This document shows, one piece after another, positions 40,668 to 43,633 of a stretch of 43,633 bases of DNA. Position numbers and translations under genes: made by a program. Under the pieces are notes generated by a model, which worked only from the letters and a program-made list of their open reading frames with translations, did not search any database and had not been told where the DNA came from. Positions within the stretch are counted from its first letter, which is position 1. Every line of letters starts with the position of its first letter. The DNA is from Priapulus caudatus (taxonomy: Eukaryota; Priapulida; Priapulimorpha; Priapulimorphida; Priapulidae): contig NW_014577071.1 of the NCBI RefSeq assembly GCF_000485595.1, forward strand, positions 564,805 to 608,437, read 5' to 3'.

Positions 40668-40981
40668 GGCTGATAGGGTCTATGTCCCCCAGGGTACTGC
40701 CGGAACGTACTCTGGTACTAAATACTACTATCTAATATACCGGACCGTACCTCGCCTACTCCACTAACCAGTCTAGGGAGTCGCCTACGCCTACTCCCTA
40801 ACCCTAACCCTAACTCTAACCCTAACCCTAACACTAACCCTAACCCTAACTCTAACCCTAACCCTAACCCTAACCCTAACTCTAACCCTAACCCTAACAC
40901 TAACCCTAACCATATCAGCTAGATAGTTACCAGGGTACGTTCCGGCAGTACCCTGGGGGACATATCAGGACCCTATCAGCC
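40668..40981. mobile_element. Inverted-repeat element enclosing telomere repeats
   Basis: Ends GGCTGATAGGGTC (40668-40680) and GACCCTATCAGCC (40969-40981) are exact complements. Pairing continues inward over about 50 bases, including CCCCCAGGGTACTGCCGGAA on the left against its complement at 40934-40960, with a 4-base offset. TGACTAA flanks both ends (40661-40667 and 40982-40988) as a possible target duplication. The centre is the telomere-type repeat. No coding capacity; it looks like a non-autonomous DNA transposon. Confidence 0.78.
40792..40911. repeat. Interstitial telomere repeat (CCCTAA)n
   Basis: About 20 units of CCCTAA (TTAGGG on the other strand) with regular CTCTAA and CACTAA variants. 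TTAGGG is the telomere unit of most non-arthropod animals. Confidence 0.95.
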
Positions 40982-41351
40982 TGACTAAGGCTACTAGAAA
41001 AATGCCTGTGTAGGCCCGATGTAAATTAGATTTTTACTTAAGTTAGGCTCTCGCTTCGTTAATGCCGTACAATGATTAGGAATTAATGAGAATGTGCCGA
41101 TAAGATTATTTAACATCTATTTATAATGCAAACGACTTTAATATAATCTAATTAGGGATGAATCGCTCAGTCTCGTCATGTCAATGCAACATTTTCTGGC
41201 CTGTCCGCCCATACATCTTTCATCCATAATTAAATGGATAAATTAATTTATTCATCGATACGACCATTAATCTATTTATCGATCCATCGATTCATCTAGC
41301 CATCGATCGATCCATCGTTCCACCCGTCTGTCCCTCTGTCTGTCAATCCGA

Positions 41352-41460
41352 CAGAGAGAGAGAGAGAAATAGAGAGACAGAGAGACAGAGAGGGAGAGAG
41401 AGAGGGAGAGACAGAAAGAAAGATAGAGAGAGAGACAGAAAGAAAGAGAGAGAGAGAGGG

Positions 41461-41499
<39 letters not shown>

Positions 41500-41562
41500 A
41501 GAGAGAGAGCGAGGACGCGAGAGCGAGAGCGAAGACGAGAGAGAGAGACGAGAGAGAGAGAA

Positions 41563-41603
<41 letters not shown>

Positions 41604-41612
41604 AGAGAAAGG
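41352..41612. repeat. GA microsatellite
   Basis: (GA)n with GACAGA, GAAAGA and GCGAGA interruptions. Ser/Leu open frame on - is an artefact. Confidence 0.93.
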
Positions 41613-43540
41613 CAGAGCCATCCTACCGTTTCCTTAGTAGAATCGCATCGGCAAAGCTTTTAAATTAGCAGAAATGCAAGCACATTTTCCCCCGTGACTG
41701 ACGGCCAGTCACAATGTTTTACGCTAATTCTCCCTACACACGAAGCGTTTCCTGTTTTTATGCGGACGCAGTTTTGACGGGTAAAACCTCCAACCTCGCA
41801 AAGCGAGACAACGCTGATCGCGCATCTCGTTGGAGTTAGTCTTGGCTTCTGCGTCGTGAATTTATTCGTCGCTAATTAATATTCCCGTGAAGACGATGAG
41901 CGAACGCGCTAGCGGCAAGGTTTCATAGTTATTGAAACTGCCTCTATAAGTTAGACACCCGTTGTTCCTTGTCTCGCACGAAGGCATTAAAAGCAACGAG
42001 GAATACACGTTAATGGCATTTGTTGATGATGTTAAAAGCTGAGACGCACAGTACCATAGCCCGAGCTGGAACCGTAGACATGGCAACGGAATTCACCTTG
42101 CACATTACGTGAAGTGGAATTAAAGACAAAATAATCTCTTGTTCACTTGAAGAATAAGACTACTCGCAGAAACGTCCATGCGTCTTAGACGATTTGGCCA
42201 AATTAAGAACACATCGTGTAGTTTGTATGTCGCTGTAATAGTTTCGATAAATATCCGTGTATGTCCTCCCCCACACCGCGCCCACGCTGCTCCGACACCG
42301 CGCAATATGCCACACGGGGCCACGTAATGTCACTTCGCATTCGGTTTTCGAAGAAGTCGGCGAACGCAAACCTTTCCTCCGAGAATCGACGCCTAGAACA
42401 ATATATGAGAGAGTATTTATGTTTCATCATCATCTAATGGTCACTCATCATTTCAACTGTCATTCTCCCTTCCACCTTCTCGTCTCGCTTCCATGTTTTT
42501 TTTTATCGAAGTTTTATTATTGTGTTATCGTTACCGTTCCATGTCTTCCTCCTTTCTACGCGCTCCTATTATCTTTTGTTCACGTTCTTTTTCATGCTTC
42601 TTTATCTCTTTTTTTCTTTTCCGTAGAAAGTTTTGTAACGGCGTTAAAGGTATTTTTCTTATGCTTTTCCATTTTTCTCTTCGGCTTGATGTTCCTTTTG
42701 CTTCTCTTCATAATTTTTCTCTTCTTTCTCGTCCTCTTGTTTTTTTTACTTTATCCATTTCTTAATATACGTAATATATAGATGTAAACTGGATAGTGAC
42801 TTTTATAGTATTTGCAGATATAAATCATGAGATGGTCGTATCAGCTTGAATTTATTCCCAAGCGTGTTTACTAAAAGAAAATAATCAATATAAATATTTC
42901 AAAAGAAGACTGTTGCGTAGAAATATAACTTGACGTGAAAATTGGGTAATTCATCGCTAATAATAGAATGAACTGCCATTGTATATTCGCAACACAATGA
43001 ACGAGCTACGAATTATCACCCTGTTGTTGATAAAACTCGTGAACCTTGTTTTTCGCGTGAACATAACACACGTCTCTCTTAAATGTTAAAAATCGACATT
43101 AGAGTCATATAGGGGGGAGCTGCACGCTGAGTGATGAGGTTAGTATGGAATACACTACAGGGATGATGAAAAAGGTTTATCGAGTAATTATCTATGCTAA
43201 TCTACTCCTATATCATCTATATAACCGATTTATTTTGTTAAACCGCCATCAATATCCATCTCCTACGTCAGCTTCCTCTCTCCCCGATCACTCTATAGTC
43301 CACAGTCACCTCACCCCACAACTACTATACTTTCTTTTTAGTATATGGCGCCTCTCTCTCTCTCTCGCTCACATATAAAACCATTGAATATTTGCCTGCT
43401 ATGAAATGCAAAACCATTCAAAATGAGTCAAACAGATTCGGACGCGCGCGGTCGATATCATAAAATACTACTATATTCATCTGACAACGCGAGCGTTCGC
43501 ATTGGCAATAGGTGTATAGCTTACCGCCGTACCCCCACCT

Positions 43541-43551
43541 CTGGGTCTCTC

Positions 43552-43633
<82 letters not shown>
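43541..43633. repeat. CT microsatellite at the right edge
   Basis: Nearly pure (CT)n from about 43544 to the end of the window. The window or contig probably stops in the repeat. Confidence 0.95.

Larger units (their letters stand above)
39251..43633 (-). other. Presumed intron of the second channel gene
   Basis: No earlier exon of the - strand gene (TM1-TM3 or extracellular domain) was recognised up to the right edge, so this is treated as intron by inference. It contains a tandem duplication, a TA tract (40318-40362), an inverted-repeat element with telomere repeats, and GA and CT microsatellites. The open frames at 42257-42781 are T-rich composition artefacts. Confidence 0.55.

Noticed and set aside
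40792-40911. Chromosome end
   Set aside because: Ordinary sequence continues on both sides and the tract is framed by inverted repeats, so it is interstitial.
42203-42781. Hydrophobic Phe/Leu-rich open frames as a membrane protein
   Set aside because: T-rich sequence gives Phe/Leu by composition. No splice context and no similarity to channel helices.

Overview
The window is animal nuclear DNA. It has split genes with GT-AG introns, long microsatellites, two assembly gaps and an internal tract of TTAGGG-type telomere repeat. The only recognisable genes are neuronal ligand-gated chloride channel subunits. The protein matches invertebrate beta-type GABA-A receptor subunits (the LCCH3 class), and TTAGGG telomere repeats are uncommon in arthropods. 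I infer a non-arthropod protostome, such as a lophotrochozoan or priapulid, but the species cannot be fixed from this sequence.

Bases 1-15,779 contain no exon that I can recognise. They hold low-complexity tracts and a block of about 3.7 kb present twice in the same orientation (about 3417-7109 and 9055-12825). Each copy has single-copy-like DNA, a 41/42-bp minisatellite, a TA/CA tract and a CAG/GTAGCA tract. The second copy runs into a 463-base gap (12826-13288). The copies differ by many one-base indels, which looks more like raw long-read error than evolution. This part of the assembly should be treated with caution.

Bases 15,780-31,836 (+ strand) hold six consecutive exons of the beta-type GABA receptor subunit gene, from the middle of the extracellular domain to the stop codon. 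Their reading phases join perfectly and give 391 residues. They contain the Cys-loop, GABA-binding loops, all four membrane helices and the cytoplasmic loop. The signal peptide and first part of the extracellular domain are not in the window, or lie in the gap. The introns are full of microsatellites and one includes a foldback element.

Bases 31,837-38,878 are intergenic and hold a MITE-like element, small tandem repeats and short hairpins. At 38,879-39,250 on the - strand is the last exon of a second Cys-loop channel subunit, ending in a TM4 of the RDL/GRD type. The two receptor genes are therefore neighbours arranged tail to tail. Subunits of this family co-assemble into pentameric GABA-gated channels, so the pairing may be a remnant of an old receptor cluster. 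The rest of the second gene lies beyond the right edge.

Bases 39,251-43,633 are intron of that second gene (inferred). They contain a 126-bp tandem duplication, a 314-bp inverted-repeat element enclosing telomere repeats, and GA/CT microsatellites. No bacterial features, CRISPR arrays, rRNA or tRNA genes were seen.
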